NCBI RefSeq assembly: GCF_900105615.1
Contig: NZ_LT630003.1
Location: 1,178,001 to 1,242,000 of the forward strand
Reading direction: 5' to 3'
Origin: Lacrimispora sphenoides JCM 1415
GTDB taxonomy: Bacteria; Bacillota; Clostridia; Lachnospirales; Lachnospiraceae
Length of the DNA: 64,000 nt
Below are positions 42,149 through 51,262 of this stretch, in pieces. Under the pieces are notes generated by a model. It had not been told where the DNA came from and searched no databases. It worked only from the letters and a program-made list of their open reading frames with translations. Numbering within the stretch: position 1 is the first letter of the stretch; each line of letters begins with the position of its first letter. The position numbers and the translations under genes were made by a program.

Positions 42149-43765
42149 TTATTTGTTTTCGTCAGGGTTGACGGTATTTTGCTGTATAAATTCACGGGGA
42201 GAAAGCCCGGTGACTTTTTTAAAAACTTTACTGAAATAAAAGGCGCTCTCAAAGCCAAGCTGATCAGCGGCCTCATAGATTTTCATATCCTGCTCCAAAA
42301 GGAGGGCCTTGGCCCGGTTGATCTTAGCCTGGGCAATGTATTCTGAAAAGCCGGTCCCGCAGTTTTTCTTAAACAGGATGCTTAAATAATTGGGACTTAA
42401 GCCGAATACTCCGGCCACTTCGTTTAAGGTGAGTTTTTCTGATACATGGTTATTGATGTACTTTTGTACATTGGTTATAACATGAGCTTTGTAGGTTTTT
42501 CGTTTGGATTTCAGCACTTCACAAAGGCCGTCCCGGAAAATCGTCATCCACTCGGCGATCTGCTCCACATTGGTAAAACGATATATGGAGCGGTACCCGT
42601 CACTGTAGGAAGAAAAGATCTCTGACATATTTTCTTCTCCGTCGGGAAGAAGGGAAAGCGCTAAGTAAAGAATGTTGCAGGCTCCGTCTGCGGCCTGGGA
42701 AAACCGAAGGGGATGTGTTTCAAACAGCTGGATGATTTCGGTCAGGGTACGGAATAAGACATCTGTATCAAACTCATTAAAGGCCTTGGTTATCTCGCTT
42801 TTAAATACGGAGATGTTAAAAGCATTGCGGATCGAGGCTGCATCATTGCCGGTGAACATCACGATGGGCTGTGCGGTACCGGTACGTCCAAATGCCTGGC
42901 GGGCTTCCTGGTAGGATTCGCTGATTTTTAAGGGCTGGCTGACCGGAGTTCCGATTCCCGTGAGAACCGAAACGTTAAAATAATTCCGGATCATATCTGC
43001 CACATTGCGAAATGCATCAAAAACAGCTTCTGTTCTATAATCTGCCAAATCGGAGAGGTGAAATACCACTGCAAAGTGCTTCATATCAAGACTTACCACA
43101 TAGGCGGGAAGATGCCTGCTGATAATTTCCTTTGCCATTTGCAAAGCGCTGTTATAAAGGTTCATGAGTTTTCCATAATCCATTTCCCTGCTGGTTTCTT
43201 CCTGGATTTGGCAAAGGGCGGTAAAATAACAGGTTTCCGTAAAGTCCAGCCTTAAATCTCTGGACTGAAGCTCAAACTGTTCCTCACTGTCAAAAAGGTT
43301 ATGCAGGAGCCGCATAAAAAATTTCTCATAATAGCTCTGTAATAAGGGACGTCCTGTATCCCTGTATCCCATGGAGACCTGAATGGTTTCCAGGCGGGAG
43401 AGGGCCTTTTTTACGGCTTCCTCCAGGGCCTTTGCATTTAATTCCAGCTTGATTAAGTAGTCTACGGCCTCATAGGTCATAGCTTCCTTGATGAGCTGGA
43501 ATTCCTCATAGCTTGTTAGAAAAATAAACAGGGGGATCTTTCCATAGGTTTCCCGGCAGGTCTTTGCCAGGGTAAGCCCGTTCATAATTGGCATGCGGAT
43601 GTCGGTAATGACAATTTCCGGTGAATATTCTGTGATCATCTCAAGGGCATCCTGCCCGTTCATAGCGGTACCGCAGATCTCAATGCCGTAATCCGTCCAG
43701 TTTATCATGGATTTTAATCCGATCTGAACCAATGGCTCATCATCTGCAATCAATAGTTTTATCAT
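42149..43765 (-). CDS. YesN-type response regulator with AraC domain
   Basis: A 538-residue regulator. The receiver domain (residues 1-125) has the acidic pair DDE near residue 8 and the phospho-acceptor Asp in VITDIRMP; the conserved Lys is in YLIKLE. A long middle linker follows. The AraC DNA-binding domain occupies the last 100 residues (ANVQKYINNHVSEKLTLNEV-like start; two HTH helices around EVAGVFGLSPNYLSILFKK and YEAADQLGFESAFYFSKVFK). It follows the kinase gene after five bases and should activate the divergent ABC-hydrolase operon and its own operon. The start has no strong ribosome site, consistent with translational coupling to the kinase. Confidence 0.95.
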   Translation of the reverse strand: MIKLLIADDEPLVQIGLKSMINWTDYGIEICGTAMNGQDALEMITEYSPEIVITDIRMPIMNGLTLAKTCRETYGKIPLFIFLTSYEEFQLIKEAMTYEAVDYLIKLELNAKALEEAVKKALSRLETIQVSMGYRDTGRPLLQSYYEKFFMRLLHNLFDSEEQFELQSRDLRLDFTETCYFTALCQIQEETSREMDYGKLMNLYNSALQMAKEIISRHLPAYVVSLDMKHFAVVFHLSDLADYRTEAVFDAFRNVADMIRNYFNVSVLTGIGTPVSQPLKISESYQEARQAFGRTGTAQPIVMFTGNDAASIRNAFNISVFKSEITKAFNEFDTDVLFRTLTEIIQLFETHPLRFSQAADGACNILYLALSLLPDGEENMSEIFSSYSDGYRSIYRFTNVEQIAEWMTIFRDGLCEVLKSKRKTYKAHVITNVQKYINNHVSEKLTLNEVAGVFGLSPNYLSILFKKNCGTGFSEYIAQAKINRAKALLLEQDMKIYEAADQLGFESAFYFSKVFKKVTGLSPREFIQQNTVNPDENK

Positions 43766-43770
43766 ATATA

Positions 43771-45648
43771 TTACCTTTCGGCTGTTTGATTTTCTGTATA
43801 AAGGGCATAAGGTATTAAAATGGTCATGGTAGTGAAGCTGCCAGGACAGCTGTCAATGGTGATTCCATATTCCGGGCCAAAATCATATTGGATGCGCCTG
43901 TTTACGTTGCTGATCCCAACTTGCCGGAAAAATTCTATTTTGTTCTGGCTGTCGGTCTTCTCATGGAGAACCTTATCAATGGTATCTTTGGACATTCCTA
44001 TGCCGTTATCGGTTATATCAATTTTAAGTGCTTTTTTGAGACCCAGATTTATGCTACGGGCTGAAACAGTGATCTTTCCAGCTGTTTTCGCAGGCTCTAT
44101 TCCGTGGAACAGAGCATTTTCAATGATGGGCTGGAGGGTAAAACGGTGAATTTCACAATTGTATAGATCCTCTGTCTCAATGAAATATTCGATGGTGACA
44201 CTTCCGCCGTAGCGATATTTCTGGATCAGGAAATAATCCTTTACCAGTTCCAGCTCTTCCCTTAAGGGAATCATGGAAGTGGTACCTTTTGAGACATTTT
44301 TAAGGAGCCTGGCCAGGGCTGTGGTCATATCTGCAATTCCGTCTGCATTCTGAATGGTTGCCATCCACTTGATGGAATTTAATGTATTATATAGGAAGTG
44401 GGGATTGATCTGGCTTTGCAGAATCTGGTATTCCAAATCCTTTTTCTGTTTTTCATCCGTTACCCGTTTTTCCATCAGGGTATTAATGTTTTCTGACATA
44501 TTATTGATTCCCTTGCCGACTTCTCCCAGCTCATGATTCCACTCAATGGCCGAATCCCTGGAAAAATCCCCGGTTGAGATATCATGGATTTTACTGCTGA
44601 GCCTGTGAATGGGGTTCATGATGATCTTATTTAACAGGAAGGCGAGGAGGACGCCCAATGAGACAATGGTAAGGCAGATTCCAAGGATTAATAGGGTGTA
44701 TAAGTTTTTCTGTTGGCCAAGCTGCTGCTCAGAAAGTACCTGAGATAAACTCCAGCCGGCCATACCCTCGATGGGCCGTTCCACCAGGGTCCGTTTTTTT
44801 CCATCGTTCATGGTAACGGAGAGAACACTGGTTCCTTTGGAGAGAGAATCGTTTCCGGCCAGTTTTACCGGATTGGTGTAGGGCATTTCCATTTCCTTTA
44901 AGCCGTTTGAATTAAAACCATAGATTTTATCTCCCATGGTAATAAATAGAATACTGTCCTCGGGAAGAGGATAGGAGGCCAGATAATCGGTGAAGATCCG
45001 GGAGGAAATTTCCACATAAGCCCAGCCAATGACTTCAGAATTAAATATGTTGGAAACCGGACGTACTATGGGAATAAATTGGTCCATGCCTATATTGGAA
45101 AATGGATCTTTTACCAGGCCGATCCAGAGAAAATCGTCGGATCTGTAAAGCTTATCAAAGAAAGGTTCATTTTTAATAATCCTGGCTGCGTAGGAGGAGG
45201 AGGAGTTTGCCAATGCCGCTATTTGAAGGAAATTGTTTTCATTGGAAGAAGAAACGATGACCCGGGACATGTATTCATAAGACCTGGTGTTGTAATATTC
45301 TTCCTTTAAACGGCTGTGGGAGGAAAGGGCTATAGGGCGCAGATTATCAAAGTCCCTGGCGGCGGTGGCAAGCTTTGGCTGGTCCTTAAACGCTTCCAGA
45401 TAATCCTGAACCGCACTGTTGGAGCAGCACCATTTGCTGAAATAGATGATATCCTTCATATCAGCATCAATGTTGTTGCTTACAACTGAAAGGCTGAATT
45501 CCGCAGACTGAATCTGGTTTTTTCTTAAGAAGGACTGGAAAACTGAGAAACAGACAGTTGTAGTCAGAACGGTGATGAGCAGCGTAATGGCTGCCGTCAG
45601 TACCATGATTTTTCCTCTCATGGTCTTTGGGATGAGCTTTTTCCACAT
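43771..45648 (-). CDS. YesM-type sensor histidine kinase
   Basis: A 625-residue membrane kinase. One membrane segment is at residues 14-36 and a second near 305-330, enclosing an extracellular Cache-like sensor domain. HAMP (about 330-385) leads to the His_kinase domain with SQINPHFLYNTLNS holding the phosphorylated His, followed by the ATPase domain with IIENALFHG, DNGIGM and GISNVNRRI. It should sense an extracellular sugar and phosphorylate the regulator at 42149-43765. It starts the minus-strand operon and is divergent from the sugar-binding lipoprotein gene. Confidence 0.95.
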   Translation of the reverse strand: MWKKLIPKTMRGKIMVLTAAITLLITVLTTTVCFSVFQSFLRKNQIQSAEFSLSVVSNNIDADMKDIIYFSKWCCSNSAVQDYLEAFKDQPKLATAARDFDNLRPIALSSHSRLKEEYYNTRSYEYMSRVIVSSSNENNFLQIAALANSSSSYAARIIKNEPFFDKLYRSDDFLWIGLVKDPFSNIGMDQFIPIVRPVSNIFNSEVIGWAYVEISSRIFTDYLASYPLPEDSILFITMGDKIYGFNSNGLKEMEMPYTNPVKLAGNDSLSKGTSVLSVTMNDGKKRTLVERPIEGMAGWSLSQVLSEQQLGQQKNLYTLLILGICLTIVSLGVLLAFLLNKIIMNPIHRLSSKIHDISTGDFSRDSAIEWNHELGEVGKGINNMSENINTLMEKRVTDEKQKKDLEYQILQSQINPHFLYNTLNSIKWMATIQNADGIADMTTALARLLKNVSKGTTSMIPLREELELVKDYFLIQKYRYGGSVTIEYFIETEDLYNCEIHRFTLQPIIENALFHGIEPAKTAGKITVSARSINLGLKKALKIDITDNGIGMSKDTIDKVLHEKTDSQNKIEFFRQVGISNVNRRIQYDFGPEYGITIDSCPGSFTTMTILIPYALYTENQTAER

Positions 45649-45757
45649 GATAAAATAAAGTCCCTTCTTTCAATGGATAGCTTGTGATAATGTTTTTAAC
45701 ATCTACAAAGGTAGCCTATTTAATGTAAAATGTCAATGAAAAATCGGCTGCTTTTTA

Positions 45758-45781
45758 TATACAAACGTGTTAATTTGTATA
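45758..45781. promoter_or_regulatory. Inverted repeat in the divergent carbohydrate-locus promoter region
   Basis: Perfect 8-base arms TATACAAA (45758-45765) and TTTGTATA (45774-45781) are separated by CGTGTTAA. The repeat lies between the kinase operon and the ABC operon and resembles a dimeric repressor operator. Confidence 0.5.
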
Positions 45782-45812
45782 CAAAAGAGAAATATTACTG
45801 CTTATCATAAAA

Positions 45813-45858
45813 AAGTGCATGTTTTAACAAAGTGTAAAAGAAGTGTGAATAAAAAGTG
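45813..45858 (+). promoter_or_regulatory. Four AAGTG direct repeats upstream of the ABC operon
   Basis: AAGTG occurs at 45813, 45830, 45841 and 45854 in similar A-rich contexts (spacings of 17, 11 and 13 bases). AraC-type response regulators bind direct repeats, so this is a candidate site for the YesN-like regulator. This is inference. Confidence 0.4.
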
Positions 45859-45979
45859 AATATTATGAAAGATAAATTCCATTTTTAAAACCGAAATCCA
45901 GCGTTATAATAAGATCCATGGTAAACCACGGGAATTATGCTGGGTTTACTGAAAAACAATCAAATCAGGAGGGATTACA

Positions 45980-47323
45980 ATGAAAAAAAGAACACTGAGT
46001 ATTGTTCTGGCCTGTGCTATGGCAGCAGCCAGTCTGGCCGGATGCGGCGGCGGTTCCAAGGAAACCACGGCAGCTTCCACAGAAGGTGCTGCAGCGGATG
46101 CGACGAAAGCCTCAGAGGCAGCAGGAGGGCAGACTACATTAAAATGGTCCGTATGGGATATCGGCTTAACAACCTATTACCAGCCTCTCATCGATGCTTT
46201 TGAAAAGGAGCATCCGGATGTGAAGATAGAAATGGTTGATTTAGGGTCCACCGATTATCAGACGGTTCTGGCAACAGAGCTTACCGGAAGCGGTTCTGAC
46301 TTTGACGTAGTTACCATAAAGGATGTTCCTGGCTATATGACGCTTGTGAACAAAGGTGTTTTAGAACCCCTGGATAGCTATATCCAGTCTTCAGATGTTG
46401 ATCTGACACAGTACAAAGGCCTTACGGATCAGATTACGGTTGACGGAAAATTATATCAGCTTCCGTTCCGCAATGATTTCTGGGTGATATTCTATAATAA
46501 AGATATCTTTGACAAAGCAGGCGTTGCTTATCCAACCAATGATATGACATTTGAACAGTATGATGCTCTGGCAAGAAGCCTGACCGTAGATACTCCCGGA
46601 CAGGAGGTTTATGGCGCTCATTACCATACATGGAGATCCGCCGTACAGCTTTTCGGCGTTCTGGATGGAAAGAACACCATTCTTGACGGAAAATATGAAT
46701 TCTTAAAACCGTATTATGAAATGGTTCTTGGAGAGCAGGAAGACGGAGTATGCCAGGACTATGCTACTTTAAAGACCAGCGGCTTACATTATTCCGGCGC
46801 ATTTGCCCAGGGAAATATTGCAATGATGAACATGGGTACATGGTTTATCTCCACCTTAATGGATAAGGTACGCACCGGCGAGTACACAGACTGCACCAAT
46901 TGGGGTATTGCTAAATATCCACATGCAGATGGAGTAGAACCAGGCTCCACCCTTGCGACCATTACCACTTTAGGAATTCCGGCCAAAGCTCCTCATAAGG
47001 ATCTTGCCTGGGAATTTATCAACTTCGTATGCGGAAAAGAAGGCGCAGAAATCCTTGCATCTACCGGTACGATTCCGGCCGTTATGAACAGCACAGTTTC
47101 TGATCTGGTATCCAGTGCAGACGGATTCCCTAAGGATGACGGAACCAGCGTAGAAGCTCTTAACACCTCTAACTTGTACTTAGAGATGCCTGTAAATGCA
47201 AAGAACTCCGAAATTGAGACTGTATTAAACGAAGCCCATGATGCGATCATGACAGGCGGCATGTCCGTAGATGAAGGCATTGCCCAGATGAATGAAAAGG
47301 TAAGTGCAATTCTGGCTCAGTAA
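45980..47323 (+). CDS. Sugar ABC transporter substrate-binding lipoprotein
   Basis: A 447-residue lipoprotein with signal MKKRTLSIVLACAMAAASLA and lipobox Cys22 (LAGC). A Ser/Thr/Ala linker is followed by the two-lobed type-1 sugar-binding fold (VWDIGLTTYYQPLIDAFEKEHPDVKIE...; typical FYNKDIFDKAGV and GTWFISTLMD). It should capture an oligosaccharide outside the membrane and hand it to the two permeases downstream. GGAGGG precedes the ATG. A terminator-like hairpin after the gene should make it more abundant than the permeases. Confidence 0.95.
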   Translation: MKKRTLSIVLACAMAAASLAGCGGGSKETTAASTEGAAADATKASEAAGGQTTLKWSVWDIGLTTYYQPLIDAFEKEHPDVKIEMVDLGSTDYQTVLATELTGSGSDFDVVTIKDVPGYMTLVNKGVLEPLDSYIQSSDVDLTQYKGLTDQITVDGKLYQLPFRNDFWVIFYNKDIFDKAGVAYPTNDMTFEQYDALARSLTVDTPGQEVYGAHYHTWRSAVQLFGVLDGKNTILDGKYEFLKPYYEMVLGEQEDGVCQDYATLKTSGLHYSGAFAQGNIAMMNMGTWFISTLMDKVRTGEYTDCTNWGIAKYPHADGVEPGSTLATITTLGIPAKAPHKDLAWEFINFVCGKEGAEILASTGTIPAVMNSTVSDLVSSADGFPKDDGTSVEALNTSNLYLEMPVNAKNSEIETVLNEAHDAIMTGGMSVDEGIAQMNEKVSAILAQ

Positions 47324-47347
47324 CAGGTAAACAAAAACGATATCACA

Positions 47348-47376
47348 GAGGCGGGCAGCAAAAAGCCCGCCTCATT
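47348..47376 (+). terminator. Intra-operon attenuating hairpin
   Basis: GAGGCGGGC (47348-47356) pairs with GCCCGCCTC (47365-47373). The T tract is weak, so it probably lets some transcripts through to the permeases. Confidence 0.7.
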
Positions 47377-47506
47377 TAAAGAAACTTCCGATTTGATTTG
47401 ACGATTGAAATAACAGCGTGCCCCGCTTCATCGGGCGTCAACGGATATGAAAGCATATCCAGTTGATTCTATAGACGATAAAAACGGGAAAAGGAGGATA
47501 AGCAAT

Positions 47507-48574
47507 ATGGCGAAGACAATAACAGAAGCGCAAAAACAGGAAAAAATCGCGGAGTTAAATAAGAAACGGGATGCTTTAAGCCTTTTATTGAGAGAGACTG
47601 AAGGAACCCGTAAGCGGGATGTCCTGATTGCGAAAATCGAGACAATAGATGAGAAAATAAAAAAGGTGAGGACAGGGGAACGGTTCACACGTCAGGAAAA
47701 GAGGGATATGGTTGCATACTCCTTCATCGCCCCCAACTTTATCGGATTTGCAGTATTTACACTTGGCCCCATTATTTTTGCTTTTATTCTGGCATTTATG
47801 AAATGGGATGGCAACAGCCCCTTGGAATTTGCCGGACTTAAGAACTTCATTGATATGCTTGGAAGTGCCAGATTCCATTCGTCCTTTATCAATACCATTG
47901 TATACTGTATTGCAACGGTTCCTCTGACACTGGCCTGTGCCTTAGGACTGGCCGTGGTCTTAAACCAGAAAGTAATGGGAAGAAATTTCTTCCGTACGGT
48001 GGGATTCTTTCCCTATGTGGCGTCTTTAGTGGCGGTGGCAGCTGTATGGAATATGCTGTTCAGCCCCCAGAAAAGCGGTCCCATAAACATGATCCTTTAT
48101 CATCTGGGCGTCAATGCAAAAAGTCTTCCAAAGTGGTCCGCGGATCCTCACTGGGTGATGTTTACCATTGTACTGTTCAGTGTCTGGAAAAATATGGGCT
48201 ACTACATGGTTATCTATCTGGCCGGACTGCAGGGGATCAATGGAGAGCTTTATGAGGCGGCAGGCCTTGACGGCTGCAATTCCTGGCAAAGGTTCCGGTA
48301 TATTACATGGCCCCAGCTTCAGCCCACCACCTTCTTTGTTACCATCATTCTGACCATCAACTGCTTTAAGGTTTACGACATCGTTTACATGCTGGCAGGG
48401 GGTTCCAACGGTATTGTAAGTTCCCAGGCAATGGTTCTGGTTTACCACATTTACGAAGAGGCGTTCCGCAACTGGAATTTAGGTTATGCAAGTGCGGTAG
48501 CAATGGTGCTGTTCTTAATGGTTCTTGCCATCACGCTGGTTCAGTTCCGCGGCGAGAAGAAATATGCAAACTAA
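47507..48574 (+). CDS. ABC sugar permease (MalF-like) with charged N-terminal extension
   Basis: A 355-residue permease. Six membrane segments and the EAA-type loop (EAAGLDGCNSWQRFRYITWP) match the MalF/UgpA group. Before the first membrane segment, residues 1-65 form a very charged, Lys/Glu-rich helix (KQEKIAELNKKRDALSLLLR), probably coiled coil, which is longer than usual for the family and may contact the ATPase or another partner. The ATG at 47507 is seven bases after AAGGAGG; an upstream in-frame ATG has no ribosome site. Confidence 0.92.
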   Translation: MAKTITEAQKQEKIAELNKKRDALSLLLRETEGTRKRDVLIAKIETIDEKIKKVRTGERFTRQEKRDMVAYSFIAPNFIGFAVFTLGPIIFAFILAFMKWDGNSPLEFAGLKNFIDMLGSARFHSSFINTIVYCIATVPLTLACALGLAVVLNQKVMGRNFFRTVGFFPYVASLVAVAAVWNMLFSPQKSGPINMILYHLGVNAKSLPKWSADPHWVMFTIVLFSVWKNMGYYMVIYLAGLQGINGELYEAAGLDGCNSWQRFRYITWPQLQPTTFFVTIILTINCFKVYDIVYMLAGGSNGIVSSQAMVLVYHIYEEAFRNWNLGYASAVAMVLFLMVLAITLVQFRGEKKYAN

Positions 48575-48591
48575 AATAAGGAGGAAACGAA

Positions 48592-49428
48592 ATGAAAGTA
48601 AAAAGCACAAATTATAAAATCAGCAGATGCCTCCTCTATGTGGTTTTGATCATTCTGACAGCTGTTATGCTGATTCCATTTGCATGGATGTTCTCGGCTT
48701 CCTTAAAGCTGGATAAGGACGTATTTATTTTCCCGATCCAGTGGATACCGGAAAATCCAAGATGGCAGAATTATCTGGATATCTGGACAAAGATCCCGCT
48801 TATGACCTTTGTATTAAACACGGTGAAGATCACATTGATCGTTACCTTTTTACAGCTTTTGACCAGCAGCTTTGCTGCCTATGCATTTGCAAAGCTGAAA
48901 TTCAAGTACAGCAATCTCTTATTCATGGCTTACATTGCAACCATTGCGGTTCCGTGGCAGGTATACATGGTTCCCCAGTTCATGATGATGAGAAAATTCG
49001 GGCTGAATGATTCCCATCTTGCGATCATTTTCCTTCAGGCGTTCTCTGCCTTCGGCGTATTCATGATGCGCCAGTTCTATCAGGGGATTCCCGATGAACT
49101 GTGCGAGGCTGCCAGAATCGACGGCATGAGCGAGTATCAGATTTATGGAAGGATCATGCTTCCATTGTCAAAGCCAGCACTGTCTACCTTGACCATCTTT
49201 ACCTTTGTAAGTACCTGGAACGACTTTTTAGGGCCCCTGATCTATCTGAAAACAGAAGCGAAAAAGACCCTGCAGTTGGGGCTTAAGATGTTTATCAGCC
49301 AGTACAGTTCCGAATATGGCCTGATCATGGCTGCATCGGTACTTTCCCTGATCCCGGTCCTAATTGTGTTCCTGTCCCTGCAGAAATATTTCGTAGAAGG
49401 CATTGCAGCAACCGGAGTGAAAGGATAA
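48592..49428 (+). CDS. ABC sugar permease (MalG-like)
   Basis: A 278-residue partner permease. It has six membrane segments and the EAA-type motif CEAARIDGMSEYQIYGRIMLPLS, as in MalG/UgpE proteins. AAGGAGG precedes the ATG, 17 bases after the first permease. The substrate is set by the binding protein and the enzymes downstream. No ATPase gene is present in the operon. Confidence 0.95.
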   Translation: MKVKSTNYKISRCLLYVVLIILTAVMLIPFAWMFSASLKLDKDVFIFPIQWIPENPRWQNYLDIWTKIPLMTFVLNTVKITLIVTFLQLLTSSFAAYAFAKLKFKYSNLLFMAYIATIAVPWQVYMVPQFMMMRKFGLNDSHLAIIFLQAFSAFGVFMMRQFYQGIPDELCEAARIDGMSEYQIYGRIMLPLSKPALSTLTIFTFVSTWNDFLGPLIYLKTEAKKTLQLGLKMFISQYSSEYGLIMAASVLSLIPVLIVFLSLQKYFVEGIAATGVKG

Positions 49429-49432
49429 AGAA

Positions 49433-51262
49433 ATGGAAACAATAAAAAATTTCGTGGATAACATCCATAACGAGGCTTATAAGGACAGCTACGCCTCCCC
49501 CTGCCTGGGGACCGATTCCTATGTGATCCCAGGCGGCAGGACAGAGCAGTCCCTGGACGGAGCCTGGAACTTTTCCGTCGATATGTATGATAACTGCTTA
49601 AGGGCTAAATGGTTTCTGGAGCAGGAGGTGAATCCGGAGGGGCTTAGGGTTCCTCTGGATTATGGCTTTGACGACTGGGAGGAGATCCAGGTACCGGGAG
49701 TATGGAACCTTGCGAAGCCGGAATATTTTTATTATGAGGGACCGGCGGTATACAGCCGCCGGTTCTCTTTTAAGGATTCTTCCAAAGGGCATGTGTTCTT
49801 GCGGTTCGGGGCAGTATCCTATGAGGCCAGGATCTTTTTGAACGGAAAATTCCTTGGTGTCCATAAAGGGGGGTCAACCCCATTTTGCGTTGAAGTTACG
49901 GAAGACTTAAAAGAGGATAACAGGCTGATCGTGGTTGCTGACAACACCAGACGGCAGGATCAGATACCAAGTGAGAATACGGACTGGTTTTTATACGGCG
50001 GCATTTACCGGAGTGTATCTCTTCTTTGCGTACCTCAGACTTATATTAAGGATATGAAGGTATCCCTTGCAGATCGGGAGAAAAAGGAAATCAGTGTATC
50101 CGTGACTCTTGGAGGTTATGAGGACTTTGAGGAAAGGGAAGCAGTATTTTCCATACCAGAGCTTCAGGTGGAAGAAGCAGTTCCCCTGGGAGCGGATGGA
50201 CGGGGACAGCTGACGCTGGAACTCAGCGGACTTTCTTTATGGAGCCCGGAAAATCCTAAGCTGTATGAGGTTTTCCTGAATATTCGTTCCGGCAGTAAAG
50301 CACTGGATCAGGTGAAAGACCGTGTGGGCTTTCGTACCGTGGAAACCAGAGGCAGAGAAATTCTTTTAAATGGTACGCCGGTTTTCCTTCGGGGTGTCTG
50401 CCTTCATGAGGAGACAGAGGACCGTGGAAAGTCGGTTACAAAGGAGGACATCCGTCAGGCATTTGACTGGGCCAAAAAGATGAACTGCAACTTCCTCCGT
50501 CTGGCTCATTATCCTCATACGGAGTGGGTTTCGGAACTGGCAGATGAGGCGGGCCTTCTTCTATGGGAAGAGATTCCGGTTTACTGGTGGATCGATTTTA
50601 CAAATCCCCGGACCTTAGAGGATGGGAAAAACCAGCTGACCGAAATGATGAACCGGGATTATAACCGGGCCAGTGTGATTATCTGGTCCGTAGGAAATGA
50701 AAATCCTGATACCGATGAGCGCTACCACTTTATGAAGGAGTTAGCAGAAACAGCAAAGGAATTTGATTCCAGCCGCCTGGTATCTGCCGCTTGTCTGGTG
50801 GATGCGGTGAACTTAAGGATCTCCGACAGACTGGAAAAGCATTTGGATGTCATTGGATTTAATGAATACTATGGCTGGTATGATCCGGATTACGAAAAGC
50901 TGGCTGATATTTTAGAAGGGTCCAGGCCTGAGAAACCGGTTGTCATCAGCGAATTCGGCGGAGATGGGTATCTGGCTTCCGGTACGGAAGGCAGCAAGGT
51001 ACGGGGCTCTGAGGAAGAACAGAAGGAAATTTATAAAAAGCAGGTTGAAATGTTTGGAAAGATCGATTATATTCAGGGTACTGCGCCCTGGATTCTATTT
51101 GATTACCGGACGCCGAAACGGCTTGGAAAGTATCAAAAGGGATACAACATCAAGGGTCTTGTAACAGCGGACCGGATGCGGGAGAAGCCTGCCTTTTTAA
51201 TCATGAAGGAATATTACGAGGAGGTAAGAAAACGTGAACAGACAGATGGAGACTTTGCTTAA
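49433..51262 (+). CDS. Glycoside hydrolase family 2, beta-glucuronidase-like
   Basis: A 609-residue enzyme with the sugar-binding, Ig-like and TIM-barrel domains of GH2. The acid/base is Glu423 in SVGNENP and the nucleophile Glu507 in VISEFGG. The length and the motifs VFLRGVCLHEE and RLAHYPHTEW match beta-glucuronidases more than LacZ-type galactosidases. There is no signal peptide, so it acts on imported sugars. It starts five bases after the permease and its end overlaps the next gene by 29 bases. Confidence 0.9.
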   Translation: METIKNFVDNIHNEAYKDSYASPCLGTDSYVIPGGRTEQSLDGAWNFSVDMYDNCLRAKWFLEQEVNPEGLRVPLDYGFDDWEEIQVPGVWNLAKPEYFYYEGPAVYSRRFSFKDSSKGHVFLRFGAVSYEARIFLNGKFLGVHKGGSTPFCVEVTEDLKEDNRLIVVADNTRRQDQIPSENTDWFLYGGIYRSVSLLCVPQTYIKDMKVSLADREKKEISVSVTLGGYEDFEEREAVFSIPELQVEEAVPLGADGRGQLTLELSGLSLWSPENPKLYEVFLNIRSGSKALDQVKDRVGFRTVETRGREILLNGTPVFLRGVCLHEETEDRGKSVTKEDIRQAFDWAKKMNCNFLRLAHYPHTEWVSELADEAGLLLWEEIPVYWWIDFTNPRTLEDGKNQLTEMMNRDYNRASVIIWSVGNENPDTDERYHFMKELAETAKEFDSSRLVSAACLVDAVNLRISDRLEKHLDVIGFNEYYGWYDPDYEKLADILEGSRPEKPVVISEFGGDGYLASGTEGSKVRGSEEEQKEIYKKQVEMFGKIDYIQGTAPWILFDYRTPKRLGKYQKGYNIKGLVTADRMREKPAFLIMKEYYEEVRKREQTDGDFA

